Source of the DNA: Brevundimonas sp. NIBR10
GTDB taxonomy: Bacteria; Pseudomonadota; Alphaproteobacteria; Caulobacterales; Caulobacteraceae
Assembly (NCBI RefSeq): GCF_027912515.1
Contig: NZ_CP115464.1
Coordinates: 2,418,001-2,482,000 of the forward strand
Direction of reading: 5' to 3'
Length of the DNA stretch: 64,000 nt
The stretch's first letter is position 1. Each line of letters opens with the position of its first letter. Below are positions 34,421 through 43,531 of the stretch, in pieces. The position numbers and the translations under genes were made by a program. The notes below the pieces were generated by a model that did no database searches, was not told where the DNA came from, and worked only from the letters and a program-made list of their open reading frames with translations.

Positions 34421-35749
34421 ATGCGCGCCGCCGAGCCTTCTCTGGCCTTGCCCCGAAACGACGGCAGCCTCGCGGTATCGGTTGCGCGCCGGCTGCTTGA
34501 GCCGCTTGGCCCAGTCGATCTTTCGGGCTGGCAAGCCGATCATCCGGCCCTGGCCTGGCGTCGCAGCGGTTTGCTGGAGCTGACCGGCCGGGCTGATGGG
34601 CCAGGCCTGGTTGCGCCGATCCCCCTGACGTCCTTGGCGGATGGGCTGGTTCTAGCTCTTGGGGCTTTGGCGCCAGATGCCGACCTGCCTTCCAACGGCG
34701 CGGCCCTCCTCGGCGAAAGGGCCAGGCGACTGGGGCTGCGCCGACGGGGTCAGGTCTCGGCCAATGGTTCTGCGCGCTTGTTGAAAACGCTCGATGGCCA
34801 TTTGGCGCTGAACCTGGCGAGGAAAGAGGATTGGGACTCGCTACCGGCCCTGCTCGGTGTTGTCGCCTCGGACTGGTGCGAGGTCGCCGTTCAGGTCGCT
34901 CAACGAACAACGGAAAGCTTGGTGGCCCAAGGGCGGATTCTGGGCATGGCGATCGCGCCCGAAGGGCGCCCGCCGAGCCCGGCGTGTCCATTTTCGGTCC
35001 AGCCCCCCCTTGGGGCCGCCACCACCCGCCCGCGTCGCCCGCTGGTGGTTGACCTTTCGGCGCTCTGGGCTGGGCCGCTGGCGGCGTCCTTACTGGGCGC
35101 TATGGGGGCCCGGGTGGTGAAGGTCGAAAGCCTAAGCCGACCTGATGGGGCTCGCGGTGGTGATCCCCGCTTCTACGATCTGCTCAACGCCGGCAAGGCC
35201 AGCGTGGCGCTCGATTTCAAGGACCCGGAAGGCGTCCGGCGGCTCCGTGCCCTGATCGACGCCGCAGACATCGTGATCGAAAGCACTCGGCCCCGGGCCC
35301 TTGAGCAGCTCGGTATCGATGCCGGTTCAGTGGCGCGGCGTGGCGCGACATGGGTATCGATCACGGCCTACGGCCGTACGGGAGCGACCGCCAATCTGAT
35401 TGGGTTTGGCGATGATGCGGCGGTCGCCGGCGGAGCCTCGGCGGCGATGCGGCGTGGCTGGGGTGAGAGTCTCTTCGTCGGAGACGCCATCGCCGATCCG
35501 CTGACCGGACTGGTTGCCGCCTTCGCCGCCTGGGCGTCCTGGCTCGGGGGAGGGGCCCGTCTGGTTGATATCGCCTTGGCTGACGTCATCGCTTACGCAA
35601 GCGGTCTAGGCGAAGTTTCGGGCAGCGAGCTGAGCGCCTGGCAGGCTTTCGCAGAGGCGGATGAGGGACCCCTTTATAGCCTGCGCCAACCGCTAGGCAT
35701 TGCGAGTCCCTTGGGCGCGGATACGGTCTCGCTATTGTCCGAACTTTAA
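34421..35749 (+). CDS. CaiB-like CoA-transferase with permuted domain order
   Basis: A 442-residue family III CoA-transferase relative. The usual N-terminal core (LVVDLSALWAGPLAASLLGAMGARVVKVES) begins only near residue 206, and the catalytic Asp in FVGDAIADP is at about 354. The preceding 200 residues contain RLLKTLDGHLALNLARKEDW, which resembles the small domain that normally follows the core, so the order looks swapped. The ATG at 34421 gives MRAAEPSLALPR; an in-frame ATG at 34346 overlaps the opposite gene start and is less likely. It probably acts with the divergent enoyl-CoA hydratase-like protein. It converges on the SDR at 35763. Confidence 0.78.
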   Translation: MRAAEPSLALPRNDGSLAVSVARRLLEPLGPVDLSGWQADHPALAWRRSGLLELTGRADGPGLVAPIPLTSLADGLVLALGALAPDADLPSNGAALLGERARRLGLRRRGQVSANGSARLLKTLDGHLALNLARKEDWDSLPALLGVVASDWCEVAVQVAQRTTESLVAQGRILGMAIAPEGRPPSPACPFSVQPPLGAATTRPRRPLVVDLSALWAGPLAASLLGAMGARVVKVESLSRPDGARGGDPRFYDLLNAGKASVALDFKDPEGVRRLRALIDAADIVIESTRPRALEQLGIDAGSVARRGATWVSITAYGRTGATANLIGFGDDAAVAGGASAAMRRGWGESLFVGDAIADPLTGLVAAFAAWASWLGGGARLVDIALADVIAYASGLGEVSGSELSAWQAFAEADEGPLYSLRQPLGIASPLGADTVSLLSEL

Positions 35750-35762
35750 GCCGCCAATCCCG

Positions 35763-36542
35763 TCAGCGCGCGGCGAAACGCAGCCCGCCGTCGAGGCGGA
35801 TGGTCTCGGCATTGAAATAGCCGTTACGCAGCAATTCCAGAGCCAGGCTCGCGAACTCTGCGGGATCGCCGAGCCGCTTGGGGAAGGCGACGGTCGCAGA
35901 CATCGCATCCTTCGCCTCCTGAGGCGTGGGGCCCATTGCGGGGGTATCGAAGATGCCGGGCAGGATCGTGTTGATGCGAATCCCGAACCGCGAAAGATCG
36001 CGCGCGATCGGCAGGGTCATGCCGATGATAGCGGCCTTGCCTGCGGCATAGGCCGCCTGACCCTGCTGGCCGTCCTCGGCAGCCACCGACGCTGTGCAGA
36101 CAATCGCCCCACGTTCGCCGTCGACCGGCTCAAGCGTCGCGGCGCCGGCGGCGAACCGTGTGACGGTGGCGAACGTCCCGACCGCATTGAGAGTCAAGGC
36201 CCAAGCGAAGGCGGCGGTCGGGAAGACGATGAACTCACCGGTCGCCTTGTCCTTTTTGATCGTGCCATGGGCGTTGCCGCCGCCTGCGCAGGCAACCAGC
36301 AACCGCTCCTGGCCATTCGAGGCCCGGGCCTTGGCGAAGGCAGCGTCGAGGCTTTCGTCCGACAGGACGTCGACCTGGCAATAGACCGACCCTGTCTCTG
36401 CCGCAGCCTGTTCACCGGCTTCGGGGTTCAGGTCAAAGATCGCAACCTTCGCGCCTGCCGCGCGCAAGGCCTTGACGCTCGCGAGTCCCAGACCGGAGGC
36501 TCCGCCGGTGACGATCGCTGATACGCTGGAGTCGATCTTCAT
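35763..36542 (-). CDS. SDR, 3-hydroxyacyl-CoA dehydrogenase type 2-like
   Basis: A 259-residue SDR with TGGASGLG at 12-19, Ser152 in CTASVAAEDGQQGQ, and Tyr165/Lys169 in YAAGK. The AAEDGQQGQAAYAAGK segment and the RINTILPGIFDTPAM continuation are characteristic of mitochondrial-type HSD17B10 enzymes, which oxidise 3-hydroxyacyl-CoA and some hydroxysteroids. It fits a beta-oxidation step here. The ATG at 36542 is chosen by family length. It diverges from the SnoaL-like gene at 36746 across 203 bp in which I see no clear repeat. Confidence 0.9.
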   Translation of the reverse strand: MKIDSSVSAIVTGGASGLGLASVKALRAAGAKVAIFDLNPEAGEQAAAETGSVYCQVDVLSDESLDAAFAKARASNGQERLLVACAGGGNAHGTIKKDKATGEFIVFPTAAFAWALTLNAVGTFATVTRFAAGAATLEPVDGERGAIVCTASVAAEDGQQGQAAYAAGKAAIIGMTLPIARDLSRFGIRINTILPGIFDTPAMGPTPQEAKDAMSATVAFPKRLGDPAEFASLALELLRNGYFNAETIRLDGGLRFAAR

Positions 36543-36745
36543 GGCCGTCTTTCTCCGGGGGCAAGGTTGGATTGATCTGTTGCTGTGGCTGGCGTTCGCG
36601 ACAAGCGTGCGGAGGGCGATGGCGATCTGATATCGTGGGGGCGTTCGCGCCGCCAATCGTCCCAGCGATGCTGTTTGGATCTGCCTTCGCCAGAGTATCG
36701 AAGACGTGCATCGTCACATCTTTCTAGCGACGAGAAGGCCATCGC

Positions 36746-37126
36746 ATGATGCAGGACGAGGGGCGGGTTATCGAGGATGCCTATGGCGCGATGCAGCGCG
36801 GCGACCTGGTGGCGGCAAGAGCCTGTTTCGCGCCCGAAGCCCTGGTCTGGCACAACTTCGATCGCATCGACCGGTGCTTGGATGAAACGATGGCCGACTG
36901 GGGGGGCATGATCACGGCCTTCCCGGAGCGAGGCCTTGAACGGATCTCACGCGAACGAACCGAGGGCGGTTCGTTCGTACAGCAGCACCTGTTCGTGGTT
37001 CGCGACTCCCGGGGGGCGCGACGGGCATGGCCCGTCTGCCTGATCGTCCGGATCGAAAGCGGACGGATCCTTCGCATCGAAGAGTATGTCGACAGGGCCG
37101 GAAGCTTCGAACTGGCGGCCGATTGA
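36746..37126 (+). CDS. SnoaL-like (NTF2-fold) protein
   Basis: A 126-residue NTF2-fold protein: an N-terminal helix pair with EDAYGAMQRGDLVAARACFAPEALVWHNFD and a C-terminal strand set with GRILRIEEYVDRAGSFE. Such proteins act as ketosteroid isomerases, dehydratases, epoxide hydrolases or accessory subunits; the residues here do not decide. It precedes the TetR gene at 37196 by 69 bases on the same strand. The pair could be one transcription unit. Confidence 0.8.
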   Translation: MMQDEGRVIEDAYGAMQRGDLVAARACFAPEALVWHNFDRIDRCLDETMADWGGMITAFPERGLERISRERTEGGSFVQQHLFVVRDSRGARRAWPVCLIVRIESGRILRIEEYVDRAGSFELAAD

Positions 37127-37195
37127 ACCATTCGGCCTTCCCCGGCCGCCGAGACGAACCTTGCGATCACCTCCGCGACGCGACAAACATCGGGC

Positions 37196-37834
37196 ATGGT
37201 GAAAATCAACAAGGATGGCCAGGCGATTGGGCGAAAGGGTGCGGAGACCCGCAACCGTCTATTGGTCGCCGCCCTCGAGTTGATTTCGACAATGTCGGCC
37301 GAAAAGCTGACCGCGAGCGGCATCGCGCGGGCCGCCAGTCTCGCCTCACAGACCTTCTATCTGTATTTTGACGATGTCGAAGAGGTCCTGCTGCATCTGA
37401 GCGCGGATGCGGCGCAGGATACCGGTGAGCTCCTGGCGGAACTCGATCAACCCTGGAAACCGGAGGATACCCGGTTCCACGCCGAACGGTTCGTCACCGC
37501 GTTCTACCGCTACTGGGACAAGCACCGCGCCATTCTGAACATTCGTAATTTCAGGGGGGACGGCGGACAGGCCGCGTTCGCTGAAATCCGCAACGCGAGC
37601 GCACTGCCGATTGTCGGGCGTCTGGCGGAGCGAATTCGGGCGGCGCAGGGCCAAAACACGCTTTCAGACCGGGATGCCTTTGCCCGGGCCGTGATCGTCT
37701 ACTCGGCAATCGAACGGATGGCCGCCCGATATGCTTCGATTCACTTTGTGTCGGACGAACTCGACAGTGACGATCTGAAGCGCGCCGAGACGGACATCTT
37801 GACGCTTCTTCTATCGCCTTCGGCAAGCGCATAA
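37196..37834 (+). CDS. TetR/AcrR family transcriptional regulator
   Basis: A 212-residue TetR regulator. The N-terminal RKGAETRNRLLVAALELI leads into a helix-turn-helix with LTASGIARAASLASQTFYLYF at about residues 40-60. Its YRYWDKHRAILNIRNF helix resembles one in the TetR protein at 28162. The gene follows a SnoaL-like gene and converges on the amidohydrolase at 37885, from which it is separated by a strong GC-rich hairpin. Targets may include the SDR/SnoaL divergent region. Confidence 0.88.
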   Translation: MVKINKDGQAIGRKGAETRNRLLVAALELISTMSAEKLTASGIARAASLASQTFYLYFDDVEEVLLHLSADAAQDTGELLAELDQPWKPEDTRFHAERFVTAFYRYWDKHRAILNIRNFRGDGGQAAFAEIRNASALPIVGRLAERIRAAQGQNTLSDRDAFARAVIVYSAIERMAARYASIHFVSDELDSDDLKRAETDILTLLLSPSASA

Positions 37835-37850
37835 GCCGCCGTCGAGGGAC

Positions 37851-37878
37851 GCGGCGCGGGTCGGGTGACCCGCGCCGC
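37851..37878. terminator. GC-rich hairpin between convergent genes
   Basis: A perfect 12-bp stem (gcggcgcgggtc / gacccgcgccgc) with a 4-base loop (gggt) fills the 50-bp gap between the stops of the TetR gene and the amidohydrolase. There is no T-run on either side, so it may act as a bidirectional barrier or with Rho rather than as a classical intrinsic terminator. Confidence 0.6.
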
Positions 37879-37884
37879 CCGTGA

Positions 37885-39231
37885 TCATTCGGCCGGTTCG
37901 AGAGCCGGTTCGACTGTCGTGCCGTCTTCCTTGGCGACGTCCATGAACATCTTCATGATGTCGCCGGAGGTCACAGCCCTATGGACTTCGCCCGGCGCAA
38001 GCGGCGCAGGTCCGCCAAACGACTGAGGCCGGGTATCGACGTGGGCCGCCAGCTTGCGCAGCGCGCCGACCGTGCACTTTTCTCGACCGCCCAGCACGCT
38101 CACGGCATCGAAGTTGAATCGCTTCAGCGCGTTGCCGTGACTGATCTTGTCGATCTGGGCGTCGGACAGGTGGTTCAGGCTGGCGTGCAGGATCTCGGGC
38201 ACGTCGGGCCACAAGGTGTCCGAGTGCGGGTAGTCGCACTCATAGGCGATATTGTCTTCTCCAATCGCCGCGATGTTGGCCAGGCCGAACTTGTCGTCGA
38301 CGAAACAGGTGAGGAAGTGCTCACGGAACAGGTCACTCGGCTTTCTGCCCGGGCCAAAGTCCGAATGTGTCCAGGCGTTGTGTTGCTGGAATGAGAAATC
38401 GGCGCGTTCAAGGAAATAGGGAATCCAGCCGATCCCGCCCTCTGACAGGGCGATTTTCAGCGGGTATTTCTGAAGCGCTTTGAGGAAGAGCCAGTCTGCG
38501 GCGGAGTTCACGATCGAGATCGGCATGGTGGTGATCCAGGCGTCGATCGGCGATTCCATCGAGGCGTGGGGTGCCTGGGCGCCCGACCCGATGTGGATAT
38601 TGATGCACATGTCGTTTTCGACACAGGCCTTCCACAGCGGCTCCCAGTGGGCATTGTGGATGCTGGGGTATCCCTTGATCGCCGGATTGTCGCTGAACGA
38701 GACGTTGTGGCAGCCCTTGGCGGCCACACGGCGGATTTCTTCGACCGTCGCGTCGATGTCCCAATAGGGCAGGATCGCGTTGGGGATGTTGCGGCCAGGA
38801 TAGCTGCCGCACCATTCATCGATATGCCAGTCGTTGTAGGCGCGCAGGATGATCAAAGCGTTCGCCTTGTCCTGCATGCCGTGGAACAGGAAGCCGTCGA
38901 ACTGGACCACGCTCGGAAAGTTCAGGGACGACAGTATGCCGTTCGCATTCATGTCCTCGATGCGAGCGTCGATGTCCCAGGCACCCTTGCGCATCTGTTG
39001 CAGCGAGACGGGTTCGCAGCCGTATTCTTCCTTTACCCGTCCGACGACCGCGTTCAGGCCGATCGCGCCCGTGCGGCGTCCTTCGTAGAGCCAGAACTCG
39101 ACGCCGTTCTTGTCCTTGCGCAATTCGGGGGCGATCCCCTTGTGCTGCACGCTGATGTGCTGGTCGTACATCGTAGGCGGTTCGACGATATGGTCGTCGA
39201 CGCTGACGATGATCATGTCTTCTATTTTCAC
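37885..39231 (-). CDS. amidohydrolase family 2 protein (ACMSD-like TIM barrel)
   Basis: A 448-residue metal-dependent hydrolase/decarboxylase-type TIM barrel. VDDHIVEPP at 11-19 starts the barrel with its DxH-like metal site (Asp12/Asp13, His14), HIHIGSG supplies a further His, and ECDYPHSDTLWP near residue 335 carries the conserved Asp. Relatives are frequent in steroid and terpenoid degradation clusters, where they cleave ring 1,3-diketone or carboxylate intermediates; the reaction here is unknown. It diverges from the 39393 amidohydrolase across 161 bp holding two inverted repeats. Confidence 0.88.
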   Translation of the reverse strand: MKIEDMIIVSVDDHIVEPPTMYDQHISVQHKGIAPELRKDKNGVEFWLYEGRRTGAIGLNAVVGRVKEEYGCEPVSLQQMRKGAWDIDARIEDMNANGILSSLNFPSVVQFDGFLFHGMQDKANALIILRAYNDWHIDEWCGSYPGRNIPNAILPYWDIDATVEEIRRVAAKGCHNVSFSDNPAIKGYPSIHNAHWEPLWKACVENDMCINIHIGSGAQAPHASMESPIDAWITTMPISIVNSAADWLFLKALQKYPLKIALSEGGIGWIPYFLERADFSFQQHNAWTHSDFGPGRKPSDLFREHFLTCFVDDKFGLANIAAIGEDNIAYECDYPHSDTLWPDVPEILHASLNHLSDAQIDKISHGNALKRFNFDAVSVLGGREKCTVGALRKLAAHVDTRPQSFGGPAPLAPGEVHRAVTSGDIMKMFMDVAKEDGTTVEPALEPAE

Positions 39232-39246
39232 GGCGCTCTCTCCCTA

Positions 39247-39267
39247 AAACCGACAGCTTACCGGTTT
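39247..39267. promoter_or_regulatory. inverted repeat in divergent promoter region
   Basis: Perfect 6-bp arms aaaccg (39247-39252) and cggttt (39262-39267) flank a 9-base spacer, 16 bases upstream of the leftward amidohydrolase start. It could be an operator for that gene. The evidence is symmetry and place only. Confidence 0.3.
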
Positions 39268-39334
39268 CTGTAGCGACTTTGGGTGGCGAGGTAAAGCGCA
39301 TCGTCGTGTGCATTCTGATTTGAGTATGAAGGCG

Positions 39335-39361
39335 GCTTGCGTTACAGAGCGTATCACAAGC
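39335..39361. promoter_or_regulatory. imperfect 27-bp inverted repeat (candidate operator)
   Basis: The arms gcttgcgttac (39335-39345) and gtatcacaagc (39351-39361) match at 9 of 11 positions around a 5-base spacer. It lies 31 bases upstream of the ATG at 39393, in the region shared with the divergent amidohydrolase. The TetR gene at 41142, downstream on the same strand, would be a natural partner. Confidence 0.4.
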
Positions 39362-39392
39362 AATAATGTGTCGTCGTCTACGGGAGGATTTC

Positions 39393-41138
39393 ATGCAATT
39401 TCGTCTTCTGATTAAAGGTGGCACGGTCGTCGACGGATCTGGCGCTGAAGCCTTTGTTGGCGATGTCCGCATTGCCAACGGTCGGATCGCCGAGGTCGGA
39501 CCAAACCTGACGGCGGGAACAGGCGAACGTGTGATCGATGCCGTGGGGTGCCTGGTGACACCGGGCTTCATCGAAACTCACAACCACTGGGACGGCGGGG
39601 TCTGGTGGTCGCCCAACATGGAGCCCTTGCCGGCCTACGGAATCACGACCTCGATCAACGGTAACTGCGGATTCTCGATGGCCCCGAATCCGCAAACTGT
39701 TGAGGACCAGCAGAACGTCATCGACATCTTCAACTTCTTCGAAGACATCCCCGAGGCCCCCATGCAGAAGCTGGTGCCCTGGGACTGGAAAACCTGGAGC
39801 GAATACAAGGCCTCGTTCCTGCGGAACGTAAAGGTACCTGTGAATTTCGCGGCCTTTTGTGGACATATTCCGATGCGGCTGTCCGTCATGGGGCAGGACG
39901 CCTGGAATCGCACCGCCACCCCCGACGAGATCAGACAGATGGTCGCGCTGCTGGAAGACGCGATGGACGCCGGAGCGATCGGCTTCTCGTCCAATCAACT
40001 CGACTACGACAAGCACGACCGGCCGCTTCCCTCCCAGCAGGCCGACGACGCCGAGTACAAGGCGCTGTTCGATGTGGTGGCCCGCTATCCAGGCGCCACG
40101 GTTCAGGTCATCGTCGATCACTTCATGCGAATGACGGGGCCTGATTCCGCCGAGCGCTTTGGTCGTCTGGCGACGGCCGCAGGCGTCCGCCTGCAGTGGG
40201 TCGGGTTGCCGTCACTCAAGTTCCAGAAGGAGATCGGCAAGAAGTCTCAGGTGGTGCACGATCGCTTCAAGGCCGAAGGCCTGGATGTCTGGACCGGCTA
40301 CCATCATGTCTCACCGACCTCGGTGATCAATTTCGGGCGCTCGCTCGTCTTTGCCCAGAACGGCAACCAGGTCTGGCAGGAAGTCATCGATACCCCGATC
40401 TGGGAGGACAAGGTCGCCTTGCTGTCCGACCCCGACTGGCTGGCGCGAGCGCGCCAGGCCTGGGACCACGACACCTATCCCCATTCGTACCTGCACGATC
40501 CCTCGGCCCTGACCTTCATGGACAGCGAATCCGGCTGGGGACCGGTCACCGGGACCTTGGCCGACTACATGGCTGAAAGCGGCATCGCTCACGCCTCGGA
40601 CGCCCTGGCGCAATGGGTCATCAACAACGGAGCGGAATCGGTCGTTCACAAGCGGTCATGGGAGGTTGACGAAGACGTTCTTCTGTCCCTGTTCCGGGAT
40701 CCGTTCTCGGTCGGCAACACCTCGGACGGCGGGGCCCATGGCAAGATGTTCTGCGGCACGGGCGACAATGTCCTGGTGCTCACCGACTATGTGCGCGACC
40801 GCGGCCTTCTGACGATCGAGGAGGGCGTTCACGTCCTGACCGGCAAGCTGGCCAACTTCTTCGGTCTGCATGACCGGGGCGTGATCCAGGTCGGCAAGGT
40901 CGCCGACGTCGTGGTCTTCAAGCTCGACGAAATCGAACGTCGCCCGGAAGAAAAAATCTGGGACGTCTGGGACGGCGAGGGCGGCCGCACCTATCGCTAC
41001 ACACGGGCCCCGGCGCCGATGCGCCTGACGCTTGTGAACGGCGTGCCCATCTTCGACAACGGAGCCTTCACAGGACGCTTCCCGGGCGAGTTCATCGGTC
41101 CTGAGCAGCCGGCGTCGCTCGCCATGGCTGCCGAATAG
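39393..41138 (+). CDS. amidohydrolase family 3 protein (N-acyl-D-amino-acid deacylase-like)
   Basis: A 581-residue hydrolase. LLIKGGTVVDGSG at 5-17 begins the family, the metal pair is in ETHNHWDGG at about residue 60, GHIPMRLSVMG and HHVSPTSV follow, and the distal Asp is in NTSDGGAHGKM. D-aminoacylase-type enzymes remove N-acyl groups, but many relatives in catabolic clusters act on other bonds. The ATG at 39393 has a GGGAGGA ribosome site 5-11 bases upstream, which decides the start. The TetR gene begins 3 bases after its stop, so the two are co-transcribed. Confidence 0.88.
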   Translation: MQFRLLIKGGTVVDGSGAEAFVGDVRIANGRIAEVGPNLTAGTGERVIDAVGCLVTPGFIETHNHWDGGVWWSPNMEPLPAYGITTSINGNCGFSMAPNPQTVEDQQNVIDIFNFFEDIPEAPMQKLVPWDWKTWSEYKASFLRNVKVPVNFAAFCGHIPMRLSVMGQDAWNRTATPDEIRQMVALLEDAMDAGAIGFSSNQLDYDKHDRPLPSQQADDAEYKALFDVVARYPGATVQVIVDHFMRMTGPDSAERFGRLATAAGVRLQWVGLPSLKFQKEIGKKSQVVHDRFKAEGLDVWTGYHHVSPTSVINFGRSLVFAQNGNQVWQEVIDTPIWEDKVALLSDPDWLARARQAWDHDTYPHSYLHDPSALTFMDSESGWGPVTGTLADYMAESGIAHASDALAQWVINNGAESVVHKRSWEVDEDVLLSLFRDPFSVGNTSDGGAHGKMFCGTGDNVLVLTDYVRDRGLLTIEEGVHVLTGKLANFFGLHDRGVIQVGKVADVVVFKLDEIERRPEEKIWDVWDGEGGRTYRYTRAPAPMRLTLVNGVPIFDNGAFTGRFPGEFIGPEQPASLAMAAE

Positions 41139-41141
41139 TCA

Positions 41142-41828
41142 GTGGATACCGCTGAGAAAGTCCGGCCCGATCCGGCATTGTCGGCCGAGGACCGGGATCC
41201 CCGTCTTGGCGGCCTGATGGCTTTTCATCGCCGGCGCAAACAAGACAGTCGTGACAGACTCCTGGCGGCGGCCATCGAGCGGTTCTGCGAGCGGGGCTAT
41301 TTCGCGGTCACCATCGACGATATCGCTTCGGCGGCCGGTGTCAGCCGAGTCACCTTTTACCGACATTTCACCAGCAAGGCGGCGCTGACGGCCGAGGTGT
41401 TCAGAAATGCGGCCGAGACGCGAAGACCCTTGTACCGCGCGATCCGGGACCAGCCATTTCAGGATCGCCCCGCCGTGCTTCAATGGATCACGGACATCTT
41501 CGAGGCAGACAAAGCCGATCATCGCATGCTGAGGATCTTCATCCAGGCCACGACGGAGGAAGGCAATTTCACACAGCGCGCTCAGGCGCTGATCAGCGAT
41601 CTGATCATGGACCTGGGCATGACGATCCCTGCCTTTGGCTTGGATGCCAACGATCAGAAAGGCCGCCGTCGCTGGCAGGAAGCCTGGCTGCTGCTCTACG
41701 AAATCCTCGATCAGAGCAACCATGCTGCGCTGGGAACGGCTTTCGCGCCGTCATCCGATGTGATCGACATCCTGGCCGATCGGTTTTTGCAGTTCGTCGG
41801 CACAGACCCTACGCCAAAGCGCGGATGA
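41142..41828 (+). CDS. TetR/AcrR family transcriptional regulator
   Basis: A 228-residue TetR regulator starting with GTG at 41142, or possibly the in-frame ATG at 41217 (MAFHRRRKQDSRDRLL). The helix-turn-helix includes TIDDIASAAGVSRVTFYRHF at about 57-76. It is tightly linked to the amidohydrolase upstream, and its stop directly abuts the convergent stop of the KstD-like gene. It may bind the imperfect repeat at 39335-39361. Confidence 0.88.
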   Translation: MDTAEKVRPDPALSAEDRDPRLGGLMAFHRRRKQDSRDRLLAAAIERFCERGYFAVTIDDIASAAGVSRVTFYRHFTSKAALTAEVFRNAAETRRPLYRAIRDQPFQDRPAVLQWITDIFEADKADHRMLRIFIQATTEEGNFTQRAQALISDLIMDLGMTIPAFGLDANDQKGRRRWQEAWLLLYEILDQSNHAALGTAFAPSSDVIDILADRFLQFVGTDPTPKRG

Positions 41829-43499
41829 CTAGGCCGAAGCCAAGGCGTGTTTGGCGGCCACATAACCCCAGACGAACGACGGCCCCACGTTCACACCGGC
41901 GCCCGGGGATGTCCGTCCCATGACGGACGCGGTCGACACACCGGTGGCGTAAAGTCCGGAGATCGGCAGACCGTCGTCACGCAACACACGGCCCTCGCTA
42001 TCGGTGATCACCCCCCCCAATGTTCCGACGTCGCCGGGCATCACCGGGACGGCATAGAACGGGCCTTCGCTGATCGCGCCGAGGGTCTCATTGGGTTTGT
42101 GGAAGGGATCGCCCAGCCAGCGATCATAGGCTCGGGCCCCTCGCTTGAAGTCCGCGTCGTCATTGGCGGCGACGAATCCGTTGAACCGATCGACGGTTCC
42201 GCGCAGCACTGACGGCTCAATATTGAGGATGGCGGCCAGCTCTTCGATCGAGTTCGCCTGTTTCATATAGCCACTGTCCGTCCAGGCCTGCGGCTTCTTG
42301 GATCCCGGCATGGTGCCGGCGACCATATAGTCACGGACAACACTGGCGTCGAAGACGGCCCAGCTGGGGAGGGCAGGGACCTCTCTGTTGCGTTCCGTCA
42401 TGCCTAGGCAAAAGTCAGTGTAGTTGCTGCTCTCGTTCATGTAGCGCACACCCGTCTGATCGACGAGAATGGCGTGCGGCGCCGCCGTGAGGCCTTGTGA
42501 ACCGGGCTTGACCGGTGACCCCTCCATGCCGGGCGGGATGGAAACCGGAGAGCCGATATAACCGTCCATCTGCGCGACCGCGCCGCCGTGACGGATCATC
42601 TCCTGGATCATCTCACCCGTATCGCCCTCGGCCACATTGGTGCGGTTGGCGGACATTCCCGGCTGATACTGGTCGCGCATCGCCTGATTTCGCGCAAAGC
42701 CGCCGGCGTTGATCAACACGCCTAGGCGGCCGCCGATGCGCACAGCCTTGCCGTCCCTGGTGACAACGACGCCGGTGACGCGACCGGCCTCGACGATCAG
42801 TTCAGTGACGGGACTCCCGGTGCGGACATCGGTTCCGGCCTTAAGCGCCGCGTGAAGCATCCGGCCCTGAAGTGCCGCCCCGGCCGCGACGTAGTGTTTG
42901 CCGGTGAGCTTGCCCCAGATCGTCCGCAGTCCGATCTTGGCCAGGTTCTTCTTGGCCTCGCCCGACTTCTTCATGTGCGGCAGCGTCAGCGCTTCTTCGA
43001 GAGAAGCGGCGAGGGGCAGGAAGTTCGGACGCAGTCTGTCTTTCCACTCCCCAAGCTGGTTCGCGTCGAACAGGTCGGCGACCACGGTCCGCCCGGCGTC
43101 CGATCCGCCCGGGCGGTCGTCGTAGTAGTCGGGCCAGCGGGAGATGCGCGTCATCTTGATGCCCTGATCGACCAGGAAGTCGATCATTGACGGACCTTCA
43201 ACCAGGTATCTGTGGCGGCGCTCGCGCGTTGCGCCGGGCGCGTCGTTGCGATCACCGACCACCGCGTCGAGATAGGCGGTCGCCTGCTCAAGACTGTCGG
43301 GGATTCCGTCCCGCTTCATGAAGCGGTTGTTCGGGATCCACATCACGCCGCCTGAAATGGAGGTCGTGCCGCCGATCAGGTCCGCCTTCTCCAGAATCAG
43401 GACGGATTTTCCCGCCGCCCGCATGACGAGCGCCGCGCACATAGAGCCCCCACCGCTGCCGACCACCACGAAGTCGAACTGTTCGTCGAACGTGCTCAT
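41829..43499 (-). CDS. FAD-dependent oxidoreductase, 3-ketosteroid delta1-dehydrogenase-like
   Basis: A 556-residue flavoprotein of the fumarate reductase/KstD family. The FAD motif GSGGGS is at 14-19, LILEKADLIGGTTSISGG at 34-51, and the C-terminal GLYATGVSTASVMGRTSPGAG strongly resembles 3-ketosteroid delta1-dehydrogenases. These enzymes put a double bond next to a ring ketone. The substrate need not be a steroid, but a cyclic ketone is likely. It lies 32 bases downstream of the fused acyl-CoA dehydrogenase on the same strand, and its stop touches the TetR stop at 41828. Confidence 0.88.
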   Translation of the reverse strand: MSTFDEQFDFVVVGSGGGSMCAALVMRAAGKSVLILEKADLIGGTTSISGGVMWIPNNRFMKRDGIPDSLEQATAYLDAVVGDRNDAPGATRERRHRYLVEGPSMIDFLVDQGIKMTRISRWPDYYDDRPGGSDAGRTVVADLFDANQLGEWKDRLRPNFLPLAASLEEALTLPHMKKSGEAKKNLAKIGLRTIWGKLTGKHYVAAGAALQGRMLHAALKAGTDVRTGSPVTELIVEAGRVTGVVVTRDGKAVRIGGRLGVLINAGGFARNQAMRDQYQPGMSANRTNVAEGDTGEMIQEMIRHGGAVAQMDGYIGSPVSIPPGMEGSPVKPGSQGLTAAPHAILVDQTGVRYMNESSNYTDFCLGMTERNREVPALPSWAVFDASVVRDYMVAGTMPGSKKPQAWTDSGYMKQANSIEELAAILNIEPSVLRGTVDRFNGFVAANDDADFKRGARAYDRWLGDPFHKPNETLGAISEGPFYAVPVMPGDVGTLGGVITDSEGRVLRDDGLPISGLYATGVSTASVMGRTSPGAGVNVGPSFVWGYVAAKHALASA

Positions 43500-43531
43500 G
43501 TCTTGATCTCCAGACTGGGGGGCGGGCGAGG

